From contig JARICB010000165.1 of the NCBI GenBank assembly GCA_029264225.1, positions 1 to 12,466 on the forward strand: a DNA stretch of 12,466 bases, written 5' to 3'. Below are positions 5,098 to 12,466 of this stretch, piece after piece. The notes beneath the pieces are model-generated. The model was not told the origin of the DNA. It did not search any database and saw only the letters and a program-made list of their open reading frames with translations. The position numbers and the translations under genes were made by a program. Each line of letters opens with the position of its first letter. Positions within the stretch are counted from its first letter, which is position 1. Source of the stretch: Nocardioides sp. Its GTDB lineage: Bacteria; Actinomycetota; Actinomycetes; Propionibacteriales; Nocardioidaceae.

Positions 5098-6801
5098 ATG
5101 GCCGACGACACCGCACGCACCCGCTGGCAGTCCCGCTACGACGCCTCGCTCGCGCAGGGCAAGGTACGAGACGTCGACTTCACCACCGTCTCCGGCGTCC
5201 AGGTCGAGCCCGCCTACGGCGCCGATGACTCCGAGTGGCCCGGCGAGTTCCCCTTCACCCGTGGGCTCCACCCCACCGGCTACCGCGGCCGTGCGTGGAC
5301 GATCCGTCAGTTCGCCGGCTTCGGAAACGCCCAGCAGACCAATGAGCGCTATAGGATGATCCTGGGTCGCGGTGGCGGCGGCCTCTCGGTCGCCTTCGAC
5401 ATGCCGACCCTGATGGGCCGCGACTCCGACGATCCGATGAGCCTCGGCGAGGTCGGCCACTGCGGAGTGGCGATCGACAGTGCCGCAGACATGGAGACCC
5501 TCTTCAAGGACATCGACCTGGCCCAGGTGACTACGTCGATGACCATCAGTGGTCCGGCCGTGCCCGTCTTCTGCATGATGCTGGTCGCCGCCGAGCGGGC
5601 CGGGGTGGACACCAGCGTCCTCAACGGGACCCTGCAGACCGACATCTTCAAGGAGTACATCGCGCAGAAGGAGTGGCTCTTCGCTCCCGAGCCTCATCTG
5701 CGCCTGATCGGCGACCTGATGGAGTTCTGCGTCGAGCAGGTCCCGGCCTACAAGCCGCTCTCCGTCTCCGGCTACCACATCCGCGAGGCGGGTTCGACGG
5801 CTGCGCAGGAGTTGGCCTTCACCTTGGCGGACGGCTTCGGTTACGTCGAGCTCGGACTCTCGCGCGGCCTGGATGTCGATGTCTTCGCTCCCGGGCTGTC
5901 CTTCTTCTTCGACGCCCACGTGGACTTCTTCGAGGAGATCGCCAAGTTCCGGGCGGCCCGCCGGATCTGGGCGCGCTGGTTGCGCGACGTCTACGGCGCG
6001 AAGACCGACAAGGCCCAGTGGCTGCGGTTCCATACCCAGACCGCCGGGGTCTCGCTCACCGCGCAGCAGCCCTACAACAACGTCGTTCGGACCGGCATCC
6101 AGGCTCTCTCGGCCGTGCTCGGCGGCACGAACTCGCTGCACACCAACGCCCTGGACGAGACGCTGGCGCTGCCGAGCGAGCAGGCCGCCGAGATCGCATT
6201 GCGCACGCAGCAGGTGATCATGGAGGAGACCGGTGTCATCAACGTCGCCGATCCGCTCGGTGGCAGTTGGTACGTCGAGGCGTTGACCGACCGGATCGAG
6301 GGGGAGGCCAACGAGATCCTCGACAAGATCCTGGCGATGGGCGGCTCCTCGCTGACCCACGACAACGTCGAGGGGCTGGTCGCGGCGGCCCGCAACGGCG
6401 AGGACCCGATCACTCGGGGCCTGCTCCAGGGCATCGAGCACGGTTGGTTCATGTCCGAGATCGCGGAGGCGGCCTTCGAGTACCAGGTGGCCCTCGAGAA
6501 GGGCGAGAAGAGGATCGTCGGCGTGAACTGTCACCAGGAGTCCATCACCCACGACCTCGAGATCCTGCGCGTCAGCCACGAAGTGGAGGTCGAGCAGGTG
6601 CGGTTGCTCGCCGCACGACGCGCCGAGCGTGATGACGCTGCCGCCGCGGACGCCGTACGGGAGATGGTCGAGGTCGGGCGCACGGATGCCAACATGATCC
6701 CGGCGATGCTGGCGGCCTGTCGGGCCGAGGCGACGCTGGGTGAGATCTGCGACGCGCTGCGGGCCGAGTGGGGCGAGTACCGCGAGCAGGCTCGCTTTTG
6801 A
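5098..6801 (+). CDS. icmA: Acyl-CoA mutase large subunit, isobutyryl-CoA mutase type
   Basis: A 567-residue member of the methylmalonyl-CoA mutase superfamily, the length of the stand-alone IcmA-type large subunit, which carries the TIM-barrel substrate domain. Signatures: RAWTIRQFAGFG (65-76), GGLSVAFDMPT (94-104), LQTDIFKEYIAQKEW (179-193), SGYHIREAG (224-232), with H227 at the position of the conserved active-site His of methylmalonyl-CoA mutase. Substrate-reading positions, aligned by eye: F72 where methylmalonyl-CoA mutase has Tyr89, Q190 where it has Arg207, and A99 where 2-hydroxyisobutyryl-CoA mutase has Asp. Phe plus Gln points to isobutyryl/n-butyryl-CoA interconversion; a pivalyl-CoA or other branched acyl-CoA mutase is possible. 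No D-x-H-x-x-G cobalamin motif is present, so a separate small B12-binding subunit is needed and none is encoded in this window. The MarR gene upstream probably regulates it. Confidence 0.88.
   Translation: MADDTARTRWQSRYDASLAQGKVRDVDFTTVSGVQVEPAYGADDSEWPGEFPFTRGLHPTGYRGRAWTIRQFAGFGNAQQTNERYRMILGRGGGGLSVAFDMPTLMGRDSDDPMSLGEVGHCGVAIDSAADMETLFKDIDLAQVTTSMTISGPAVPVFCMMLVAAERAGVDTSVLNGTLQTDIFKEYIAQKEWLFAPEPHLRLIGDLMEFCVEQVPAYKPLSVSGYHIREAGSTAAQELAFTLADGFGYVELGLSRGLDVDVFAPGLSFFFDAHVDFFEEIAKFRAARRIWARWLRDVYGAKTDKAQWLRFHTQTAGVSLTAQQPYNNVVRTGIQALSAVLGGTNSLHTNALDETLALPSEQAAEIALRTQQVIMEETGVINVADPLGGSWYVEALTDRIEGEANEILDKILAMGGSSLTHDNVEGLVAAARNGEDPITRGLLQGIEHGWFMSEIAEAAFEYQVALEKGEKRIVGVNCHQESITHDLEILRVSHEVEVEQVRLLAARRAERDDAAAADAVREMVEVGRTDANMIPAMLAACRAEATLGEICDALRAEWGEYREQARF
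6782..6799 (+). terminator. Short hairpin plus T-run at the mutase stop codon
   Basis: GCGAG (6783 region) pairs with CTCGC to form a 5-6 bp stem (6782-6787 with 6790-6795), followed directly by TTTT (6796-6799) that runs into the TGA stop. The stem-then-T arrangement resembles a minimal intrinsic terminator lying inside the final codons, just before the convergent GtrA gene whose end is 18 bases away. The stem is short, so this is a weak call. Confidence 0.35.
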
Positions 6802-6819
6802 GCCGGCCGATGCGGGCAG

Positions 6820-7416
6820 CTACTCGCCGGGATGGCTGGTGAGTTCCTCCCGCTCGCGCAGGAGGTCGGCATGGATCGGGTCGGCGACCTGCTTGTGGCT
6901 GGTGCGCACGGCGGCGAAGGTCCACAGCTTGTTGATCACGAACGACAGCGGGGTGACCACGGCGATCACCGCCAACTGAGCCCAGTAGAGCCGACTGCGG
7001 AAGCCGCTCGAGTCGTCGAAGACGTCGCTCGGCAGGCTGAGCACCGAGTCCGGGTGCAGGAGGCTGGTCAGCAGCGCGAGACCGATGGCCTGACCGGCGA
7101 GCCCGACCGCCAGGAACGGGCCGTACTCGCGCCACCACGGGGCGTGGCCAGCGCTGCGGAAGGTCCAGGAACGGTTGAGCTGGAAGTTCCAGAGGTTGGC
7201 GACGAGGAACGCGATCGTCGAGTAGACGTGATACCAACGCAGGTTGTAGTCGTTGAACGCGATGCCCAACGCCGCCTCGTCGAACCCGGGGCCCAGTCGT
7301 TTGACCATGATCAGGGTGGCCAGGTTGACCAGCACCCCCGAAGCGCCCACGACGCCGAACCGCGCCAGCAGCACCACGTTGTGTCGGTGTCGGGCGATCA
7401 GAGCGGAGGCAGGCAC
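6820..7416 (-). CDS. GtrA family membrane protein
   Basis: The 198-residue product has four hydrophobic segments (about 17-37, 62-80, 98-120 and 144-163), the standard GtrA topology. The first helix opens with LARFGVVGASGVLVN (17-31), and both family N-x-x-WTF motifs are present: LNRSWTF (80-86) after helix 2 and INKLWTF (161-167) after helix 4. Known: GtrA-type proteins are small integral membrane proteins linked to flipping or presenting polyprenyl-phosphate sugars during cell-surface polysaccharide or glycolipid synthesis. No glycosyltransferase lies next to it here, so its partner is elsewhere. Start GTG 7416 is supported by a TAGCCT box six bases upstream. The C-terminal tail (about 170-198) is charged and cytoplasmic. 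It is convergent with the mutase gene and divergent from the YbbN-like gene. Confidence 0.88.
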   Translation of the reverse strand: MPASALIARHRHNVVLLARFGVVGASGVLVNLATLIMVKRLGPGFDEAALGIAFNDYNLRWYHVYSTIAFLVANLWNFQLNRSWTFRSAGHAPWWREYGPFLAVGLAGQAIGLALLTSLLHPDSVLSLPSDVFDDSSGFRSRLYWAQLAVIAVVTPLSFVINKLWTFAAVRTSHKQVADPIHADLLREREELTSHPGE

Positions 7417-7422
7417 CGGTTG

Positions 7423-7428
7423 AGGCTA
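7423..7428 (-). promoter_or_regulatory. Candidate -10 box of the GtrA gene, leaderless layout
   Basis: On the minus strand TAGCCT lies six bases upstream of GTG 7416, with no Shine-Dalgarno sequence between. The same hexamer precedes marR at nearly the same distance. Confidence 0.45.
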
Positions 7429-7475
7429 CCCGGGAAGCCGTGGCGGGGGTGCCGTTCGACGTGGGCCCGGTGGGT

Positions 7476-7484
7476 AGGGAGAAT
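7476..7484 (+). promoter_or_regulatory. Start-proximal signal of the YbbN-like gene (Shine-Dalgarno or -10)
   Basis: AGGGAGAAT lies 7-9 bases upstream of ATG 7492. AGGGAG can serve as a ribosome binding site with a slightly long spacing; alternatively GAGAAT (7479-7484), seven bases before the ATG, could be a weak -10 box for a leaderless mRNA. The sequence does not decide between them, but either supports ATG 7492 as the start. Confidence 0.4.
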
Positions 7485-7491
7485 AGGTCTC

Positions 7492-8448
7492 ATGACGCAG
7501 CAGCCGTTCTCCCGCCCTGGAGCGATCGACCTCTCCGCACTCAAGCGCGCCCCGCAGCAGCCGCCGGCGGCCACGCCGCCCAGAGCCGCAGGCGCAGGCA
7601 GTGGCCACGCCGCGTCGGGTGGTGCCCACTCGGCGTACTCCCTCGACGTCAGCGAGGAGAACTTCCAGGCAGTCCTCGAGGCATCGATGACGGCCCCGGT
7701 GCTGCTCGTCTTCTACTCACGCACCCGGATGCCGGAGAGCGGCCAGTTGGCCGACGACCTGGTGAGTGTCTCCGGCGAGCTCGAGGGTCGCTTCCTGGTC
7801 GGTCTGGTCGACATCGACGCCGTGCCCCAGATCGCGCAGGCGATGCAGATCCAGTCCGTTCCCCTCGTGGCTGCCGTGATCGACGGCCGACCGATGCCGC
7901 TCTTCCAGGACGTCGTGCCGATCGAGGAGCTCCGCACCGCGCTCGCGCAGGTAGGTCAGCAGCTCACCACCCAGGGCATCACCGGTCGGCACCAGCCGCG
8001 CGGCGCCGAGCCGGTCGAGGGGCAGGAGCCGCAGGAGTATCCCCGCTACGCCGCTGCCCAGGATGCGCTGGGTGAGGGCAACATCGACCTCGCCGTTGCG
8101 GAGTACCAGAAGTTGGTCGATGCCAATCCGGCAGACACCGAGGCAGGCGCCGGCCTGGCCATGGCGAAGGTGCTCCAGCGCACGCAGGGGGTCGACCTCG
8201 GTGCCGCCCGGGCTGCCGCCGCGGATGCCCCCGACGACGTCGCAGCACAGACGATGGTGGCCGACCTCGACCTGCTCGGTGGGCATGTCGAGGACGCCTT
8301 CCTCCGACTGATCGCCCTGGTGGCCCGCACCAGCGACGCCGACCGGATGACCGCTCGCGACCACCTGCTGGGACTGTTCGCCGCCGTCGGTAACGACGAC
8401 GAGCGAGTGCTGGCCGGTCGGCGCAACCTGGCCTCCGCCCTGTTCTGA
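7492..8448 (+). CDS. Thioredoxin-fold/TPR protein, YbbN (CnoX)-like co-chaperone
   Basis: A 318-residue soluble protein. Residues 1-48 are a Pro/Ala/Gly-rich disordered tail. Residues about 50-158 form a thioredoxin fold: VLEASMTAPVLLVFYS (61-76), the acidic strand GLVDIDAVPQIAQ (104-116), and the cis-proline motif IQSVPLV (120-126). The active-site C-x-x-C is absent; the aligned stretch is RTRMPES (77-83), so it cannot act as a dithiol oxidoreductase. After a linker (160-183), residues about 184-317 are helical TPR-like repeats, including AAAQDALGEGNIDLAVAEYQ (187-206). This architecture is that of E. coli YbbN/CnoX, a holdase cooperating with GroEL/DnaK; chaperone activity here is inferred from the family. 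ATG 7492 is chosen because the open frame further upstream only mirrors the GtrA gene. Confidence 0.88.
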   Translation: MTQQPFSRPGAIDLSALKRAPQQPPAATPPRAAGAGSGHAASGGAHSAYSLDVSEENFQAVLEASMTAPVLLVFYSRTRMPESGQLADDLVSVSGELEGRFLVGLVDIDAVPQIAQAMQIQSVPLVAAVIDGRPMPLFQDVVPIEELRTALAQVGQQLTTQGITGRHQPRGAEPVEGQEPQEYPRYAAAQDALGEGNIDLAVAEYQKLVDANPADTEAGAGLAMAKVLQRTQGVDLGAARAAAADAPDDVAAQTMVADLDLLGGHVEDAFLRLIALVARTSDADRMTARDHLLGLFAAVGNDDERVLAGRRNLASALF

Positions 8449-8472
8449 GAACCCGCTACCTCCTCGCGGACG

Positions 8473-9360
8473 TCATGGGGTCAAGGCCTGTACGACGGCC
8501 TGCACCGCGGGAGAGGCGGCCATCGAGGCGCGGTGGATCACCGTAATCTCGCGAGTCGGCACCGGCTCGTGCGCGGCCACTGCGACGACATCATCCTTCA
8601 GTAGGGACCGGCCCAGCCGCGGGATGAGGGCGATACCCAACTCCGCGCCGACCAGGGCCAGGTGCGAGTCGAACTCCATGGCGACGTGGGCGATCCGGGG
8701 CGCGCGTCCGGTGCCGTCATACATCCGCATCAACCATTGTCGACAGATGGTGCCCTCGGGGGTGGCTACCCACGGCTCGTCGGCGAGGTCGCGAGGCGAG
8801 ACGCGGGTGCGAGCCGCGAGCCGGTGACCCCGCGGCACGATGACGTCGGCAACGTCGTGCGCGATGGTGACGCCCACCAGGTGCTCCGGCAAGTGGAGCG
8901 GTACGTCGCCCCAGCTGTGGACGATGGCGAGATCCTGTTGGCCCGAGGCCACCAGTTCGATGGCATCCCACGGTTCCTGCTCGGTCAGGGTAAGGGTGAG
9001 ATCGGGGTGCTGGTCCAGGAGTGTGCGCACCACGGGGGCCACGAGACCGCGCATATCGGTGGAGAAGGCAACGACACGTAGTCGACCGGCGATCCGGCCG
9101 GCGTCACGGTGCAGCCCCGACTCGAGCTCCTCCAGGTCGGTCAGCAGCCGAGAGCCGTCGATGACGAGGCGGCGGCCGTGGTCGGTCAGCATGACGCCGC
9201 GGCCCACACGTTCCAGCAGTGGCACGCCCACCTGCTTCTCCAGCCGCTTGACCTGCTGAGAGATCGCACTGGGAGTGAAGCCGAGCGCGTGGGCGGCGCC
9301 GACCACGGAACCATGAGCGTCGACGGCCTGCAGGCTGGTCAGTGCAGCGAGGTCAATCAT
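8473..9360 (-). CDS. LysR family transcriptional regulator
   Basis: A 295-residue LysR-type regulator. The N-terminal winged helix-turn-helix is clear: LTSLQAVDAHGSVVGAAHAL (7-26), then GFTPSAISQQVKRLEKQVGVPLLERVGRG (27-55), followed by the LTDHGRRLV start of the linker helix (58-66). Residues about 92-293 form the periplasmic-binding-protein-like effector domain, beginning GRLRVVAFSTDM (92-103). The effector is unknown. It is transcribed divergently from an EamA-type exporter 73 bases away, the classical arrangement in which a LysR protein activates its neighbour and represses itself. Its 3' end is 24 bases from the convergent YbbN-like gene. ATG 9360 is supported by a leaderless-type -10 box upstream. 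Confidence 0.93.
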   Translation of the reverse strand: MIDLAALTSLQAVDAHGSVVGAAHALGFTPSAISQQVKRLEKQVGVPLLERVGRGVMLTDHGRRLVIDGSRLLTDLEELESGLHRDAGRIAGRLRVVAFSTDMRGLVAPVVRTLLDQHPDLTLTLTEQEPWDAIELVASGQQDLAIVHSWGDVPLHLPEHLVGVTIAHDVADVIVPRGHRLAARTRVSPRDLADEPWVATPEGTICRQWLMRMYDGTGRAPRIAHVAMEFDSHLALVGAELGIALIPRLGRSLLKDDVVAVAAHEPVPTREITVIHRASMAASPAVQAVVQALTP

Positions 9361-9375
9361 GTAGCGATATTACAT
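9359..9375. promoter_or_regulatory. Palindrome in the LysR/EamA divergent region, candidate operator
   Basis: ATGTA (9359-9363) and TACAT (9371-9375) form a 5-7-5 inverted repeat; a second, offset one is CGAT (9365-9368) with ATCG (9374-9377). The arm spacing is within the range of LysR-type boxes. The site overlaps both the lysR start codon and its -10 box, which suits autorepression, and it lies about 60 bases upstream of the EamA start, a usual place for activation. Confidence 0.45.
9367..9372 (-). promoter_or_regulatory. Candidate -10 box of lysR, leaderless layout
   Basis: On the minus strand TAATAT lies six bases before ATG 9360. It is a strong TANNNT match within the most AT-rich stretch of this intergenic region, and no Shine-Dalgarno sequence is present. 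Confidence 0.5.
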
Positions 9376-9433
9376 CGTCATGTGCAGAATGATTCGCTGG
9401 TGCTTCATGGTTCGAGCGCCCACACTGGAGCCC

Positions 9434-10330
9434 ATGACTGCCCGTGACTCGCTGCTCGCTGCCCTCGTCGCGACGATCTGGGGGTTCAACTTCGTGGTCA
9501 TCGACTGGGGTATGAGCGACGTTCCGCCGCTGCTGTTCGTAGCCATCAGGTTTACCGCAGTGCTGCTGCCAGCCATCTTCTTCATCGCGAGGCCCGACGC
9601 GCCGTGGCGCAGCATCCTTGCCGTGGGGACCTTCATGTCGCTAGGCCAGTTCGCCTTCCTCTACGTCGCCATGTCGGCCGGCATGCCACCGGGGCTCGCT
9701 GCCCTGGTGCTTCAGGCGCAGGTCGTCTTCACGATCGTGATCGCAGCCGGGGTGCTGCGGGAGATACCTACCGCCGCCCAAGCAGCCGGGGTGGCACTCG
9801 GGGTCCTCGGCCTGATGATCGTTGCCATCGGCAGGGGCGGCCACGTGCCACTCCTCGCGCTGGCCCTGTGCCTGCTCGGCGCGCTGTCGTGGGGGATCGG
9901 CAACGTGGTGGCGCGAGCGGCCCGGGTTCCCGGCGGGCTGGCGCTGACCGTGTGGTCGGCGCTGGTGGTGCCGATCCCGCTGCTCGCTCTTTCGCTGATG
10001 ATCGATGGTCCGACGGCGGTAACTGCGGCGTTGGTCGGCTTCTCCTGGCAGGCGGCGATCTCGACGCTCTACACGGCCGCTCTCTCGTCGTTGGTGGGTT
10101 ACGGGATCTTCAACAGCCTGTTGGCGCGCTGGCCTTCCAGTGCCGTCGTACCGTGGGTGCTGCTTGCTCCCGTGGTGGCCATGGCCTCCGCGTGGGCGAT
10201 CCTCGACCAGCGTCCCAATGCCGCCGAATGCGGTGGGGGAGTGCTCCTGCTGGTCGGTGTCCTGGTGGCGCTGCGTCCGCGCCGCGCCGTGCAACCTGCT
10301 CCCGTGGAGGAAGAACTGTGCGTGATGTGA
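9434..10330 (+). CDS. EamA/DMT-superfamily exporter
   Basis: The 298-residue product has about ten hydrophobic segments in two EamA halves (about 5-133 and 138-281). The opening SLLAALVATIWGFNFVVIDWG (6-26) closely resembles the first helix of E. coli EamA (YdeD), which exports O-acetylserine and cysteine; QFAFLYVAMSAGMPPGLAALV (72-92) is a typical helix 3-4 stretch, with the second repeat around LCLLGALSWGIGNVVARAA (145-163). Start choice: ATG 9434 gives a family-like N-terminus, and GGAG (9427-9430) lies just before it at a short three-base spacing. Upstream in-frame ATGs at 9380, 9389 and 9407 would add up to 18 residues rich in Arg, Met and Cys. Substrate, probably an amino acid or small metabolite, is not determined. 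The gene overlaps the aldo/keto reductase by 13 bases and is divergent from lysR. Confidence 0.88.
   Translation: MTARDSLLAALVATIWGFNFVVIDWGMSDVPPLLFVAIRFTAVLLPAIFFIARPDAPWRSILAVGTFMSLGQFAFLYVAMSAGMPPGLAALVLQAQVVFTIVIAAGVLREIPTAAQAAGVALGVLGLMIVAIGRGGHVPLLALALCLLGALSWGIGNVVARAARVPGGLALTVWSALVVPIPLLALSLMIDGPTAVTAALVGFSWQAAISTLYTAALSSLVGYGIFNSLLARWPSSAVVPWVLLAPVVAMASAWAILDQRPNAAECGGGVLLLVGVLVALRPRRAVQPAPVEEELCVM
10306..10310 (+). promoter_or_regulatory. Ribosome binding site deciding the aldo/keto reductase start
   Basis: GGAGG, seven bases before GTG 10318 and inside the EamA gene. It supports the short start over in-frame upstream starts (the frame is open back to 9604 only as a shadow of the EamA gene) and implies translational coupling. 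Confidence 0.7.
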
Positions 10331-11133
10331 AGATCGGCGACCGCAGCGTCGCCCAACTCGGCTTCGGCGCCATGCGCCTGACCGGCGCCGCCCCCTTCGG
10401 CGACGCCCCCGACCGGGACACCGCGATCGCGGTCTGCCGGGCCGCGGTCGAGGCCGGCTGCCAGCTGGTTGACACGGCCGACGCCTACGCGTTGGGCCTC
10501 AACGAGGAGCTCGTTGCCGAGGCGTTGAGTCCGTACGCCGACGAGGTGCTCGTTGCCACCAAGGCCGGCCAGGCGCGACCCGGCGATGACTGGGTGCCAC
10601 TCGGGCGCCCGGAATACCTCAAACAACAGGCTCACCTGTCGCTGATGCGGCTGCGGCTCGAGGTGATCGACCTCTTCCAACTGCATCGCGTGGACCCCAA
10701 GGTGCCCCTGGCGGACCAGGCCGGCGCCCTGCGCGAGCTGATCGAGGAGGGTGTGGTGCGAGCAGTGGGGCTTTCACAGGTCAGCGTGGAGACGATCGAG
10801 GCGTTTAGGGAGATCGTGCCGATCGCCTCGGTCCAGAACAGATATTCCATCTCGGCCCGCAACGACGAGGACGTGGTCGATCACTGCGAGCGCGAGGGCA
10901 TTGCCTTCCTGCCGTGGCGCCCACTGGAGATCTCGTCCCGCGTCGTCAATGCGGTGCAGCCGGTCGCCGACCGGCTCGACGCGACCCCGACCCAGGTCGC
11001 GCTGGCCTGGGCCCTACAACGCTCACCGGTGATGCTGCCGATCCCGGGCACCGCCTCCCTCGAGCACCTGGCCGAGAACCTGGCGGCTCGCGACCTGGTG
11101 CTCGACGCCGAGGCGGTGGCTGCGCTCAGCTGA
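10318..11133 (+). CDS. Aldo/keto reductase family oxidoreductase
   Basis: A 271-residue (alpha/beta)8-barrel oxidoreductase that should use NADPH to reduce aldehydes or ketones. The catalytic tetrad of the family is complete: D52 and Y57 in VDTADAY (51-57), K82 in ATKAG (80-84), H123 in LFQLHRVD (119-126). Other family marks are the opening strand LGFGAMRLTG (14-23), VRAVGLSQVS, IASVQNRYSI and, near the C-terminus, the cofactor-binding stretch PIPGTASLEHLAENL. The length is slightly short for the family and fits the group lacking a long C-terminal loop. Its GTG start overlaps the end of the EamA gene by 13 bases, so the two form an operon probably under the LysR regulator. The substrate cannot be told. 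Its stop codon abuts that of the convergent dikinase gene. Confidence 0.92.
   Translation: MRDVKIGDRSVAQLGFGAMRLTGAAPFGDAPDRDTAIAVCRAAVEAGCQLVDTADAYALGLNEELVAEALSPYADEVLVATKAGQARPGDDWVPLGRPEYLKQQAHLSLMRLRLEVIDLFQLHRVDPKVPLADQAGALRELIEEGVVRAVGLSQVSVETIEAFREIVPIASVQNRYSISARNDEDVVDHCEREGIAFLPWRPLEISSRVVNAVQPVADRLDATPTQVALAWALQRSPVMLPIPGTASLEHLAENLAARDLVLDAEAVAALS

Positions 11134-12466
<1,333 letters not shown>

Noticed and set aside
5056..6579. A 507-codon open frame on the minus strand, opposite the mutase gene
   Set aside because: It is the mirror of a strongly supported mutase gene; its product is rich in D, G, V, H and R with no recognisable domain, as expected from GC-rich antisense frames.
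6832..7491. Open frame continuing upstream of the YbbN-like gene, antisense to GtrA
   Set aside because: It adds 220 low-complexity residues across a clear GtrA gene; the YbbN-like protein has a plausible start at ATG 7492 with a nearby signal.
8449..8472. Possible terminator between the YbbN-like and lysR genes
   Set aside because: Only 4-bp stems (CCGC/GCGG) and a GTTCT-G-AGAAC palindrome with a one-base loop are seen; neither is a believable terminator.
9604..10317. Upstream extension of the aldo/keto reductase frame
   Set aside because: It overlaps the whole EamA gene in another frame and encodes an Arg/Gly/Pro-rich sequence. GTG 10318 has a good ribosome binding site and gives a normal family N-terminus.

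Overview
The window is high-GC, densely packed bacterial chromosome carrying ordinary actinobacterial gene families (PH-domain membrane protein, MmpL-like transporter, adenosylcobalamin-dependent acyl-CoA mutase, GtrA protein, YbbN-like co-chaperone, pyruvate phosphate dikinase). A Nocardioides-like member of the Propionibacteriales is my best guess. That is an inference from composition and gene style, not a database match. I see no rRNA, tRNA, CRISPR array, insertion sequence or phage gene.

Layout, left to right. Positions 1-498 hold the 3' end of a GH16-like secreted protein. Positions 587-1282 are a two-gene unit: a 56-residue membrane peptide, then a bacterial PH-domain protein. Positions 1362-4557 are a TetR regulator and an MMPL transporter one base apart. 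Positions 4568-6801 are a MarR regulator followed by an isobutyryl-CoA mutase-type large subunit. Positions 6820-7416 (minus) encode a GtrA-family membrane protein, divergent from a YbbN/CnoX-like thioredoxin-fold TPR protein at 7492-8448. Positions 8473-9360 (minus) encode a LysR regulator, divergent from an EamA-type exporter (9434-10330) whose end overlaps an aldo/keto reductase (10318-11133). Positions 11134-12466 (minus) are the C-terminal half of pyruvate, phosphate dikinase, running off the right edge.

Three regulator-target pairs are visible: TetR with MMPL (co-transcribed), MarR with the mutase (tandem, separated by a long palindrome that contains the mutase -10 box), and LysR with EamA/aldo-keto reductase (divergent). 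The intergenic gaps total little DNA and none reaches 300 bases. Several genes have a TANNNT box exactly 6-7 bases upstream of the start codon, the layout of leaderless transcripts in actinobacteria.

The best leads are the 20-bp perfect palindrome (with further flanking arms) between marR and the mutase gene, the absence of the mutase's B12-binding small subunit from the window, a 13-bp-stem hairpin spanning two back-to-back stop codons, and a glycine-heptad hairpin in the MMPL extracytoplasmic loop. I do not see an obviously new multi-gene system; most of the window is ordinary core or accessory metabolism.
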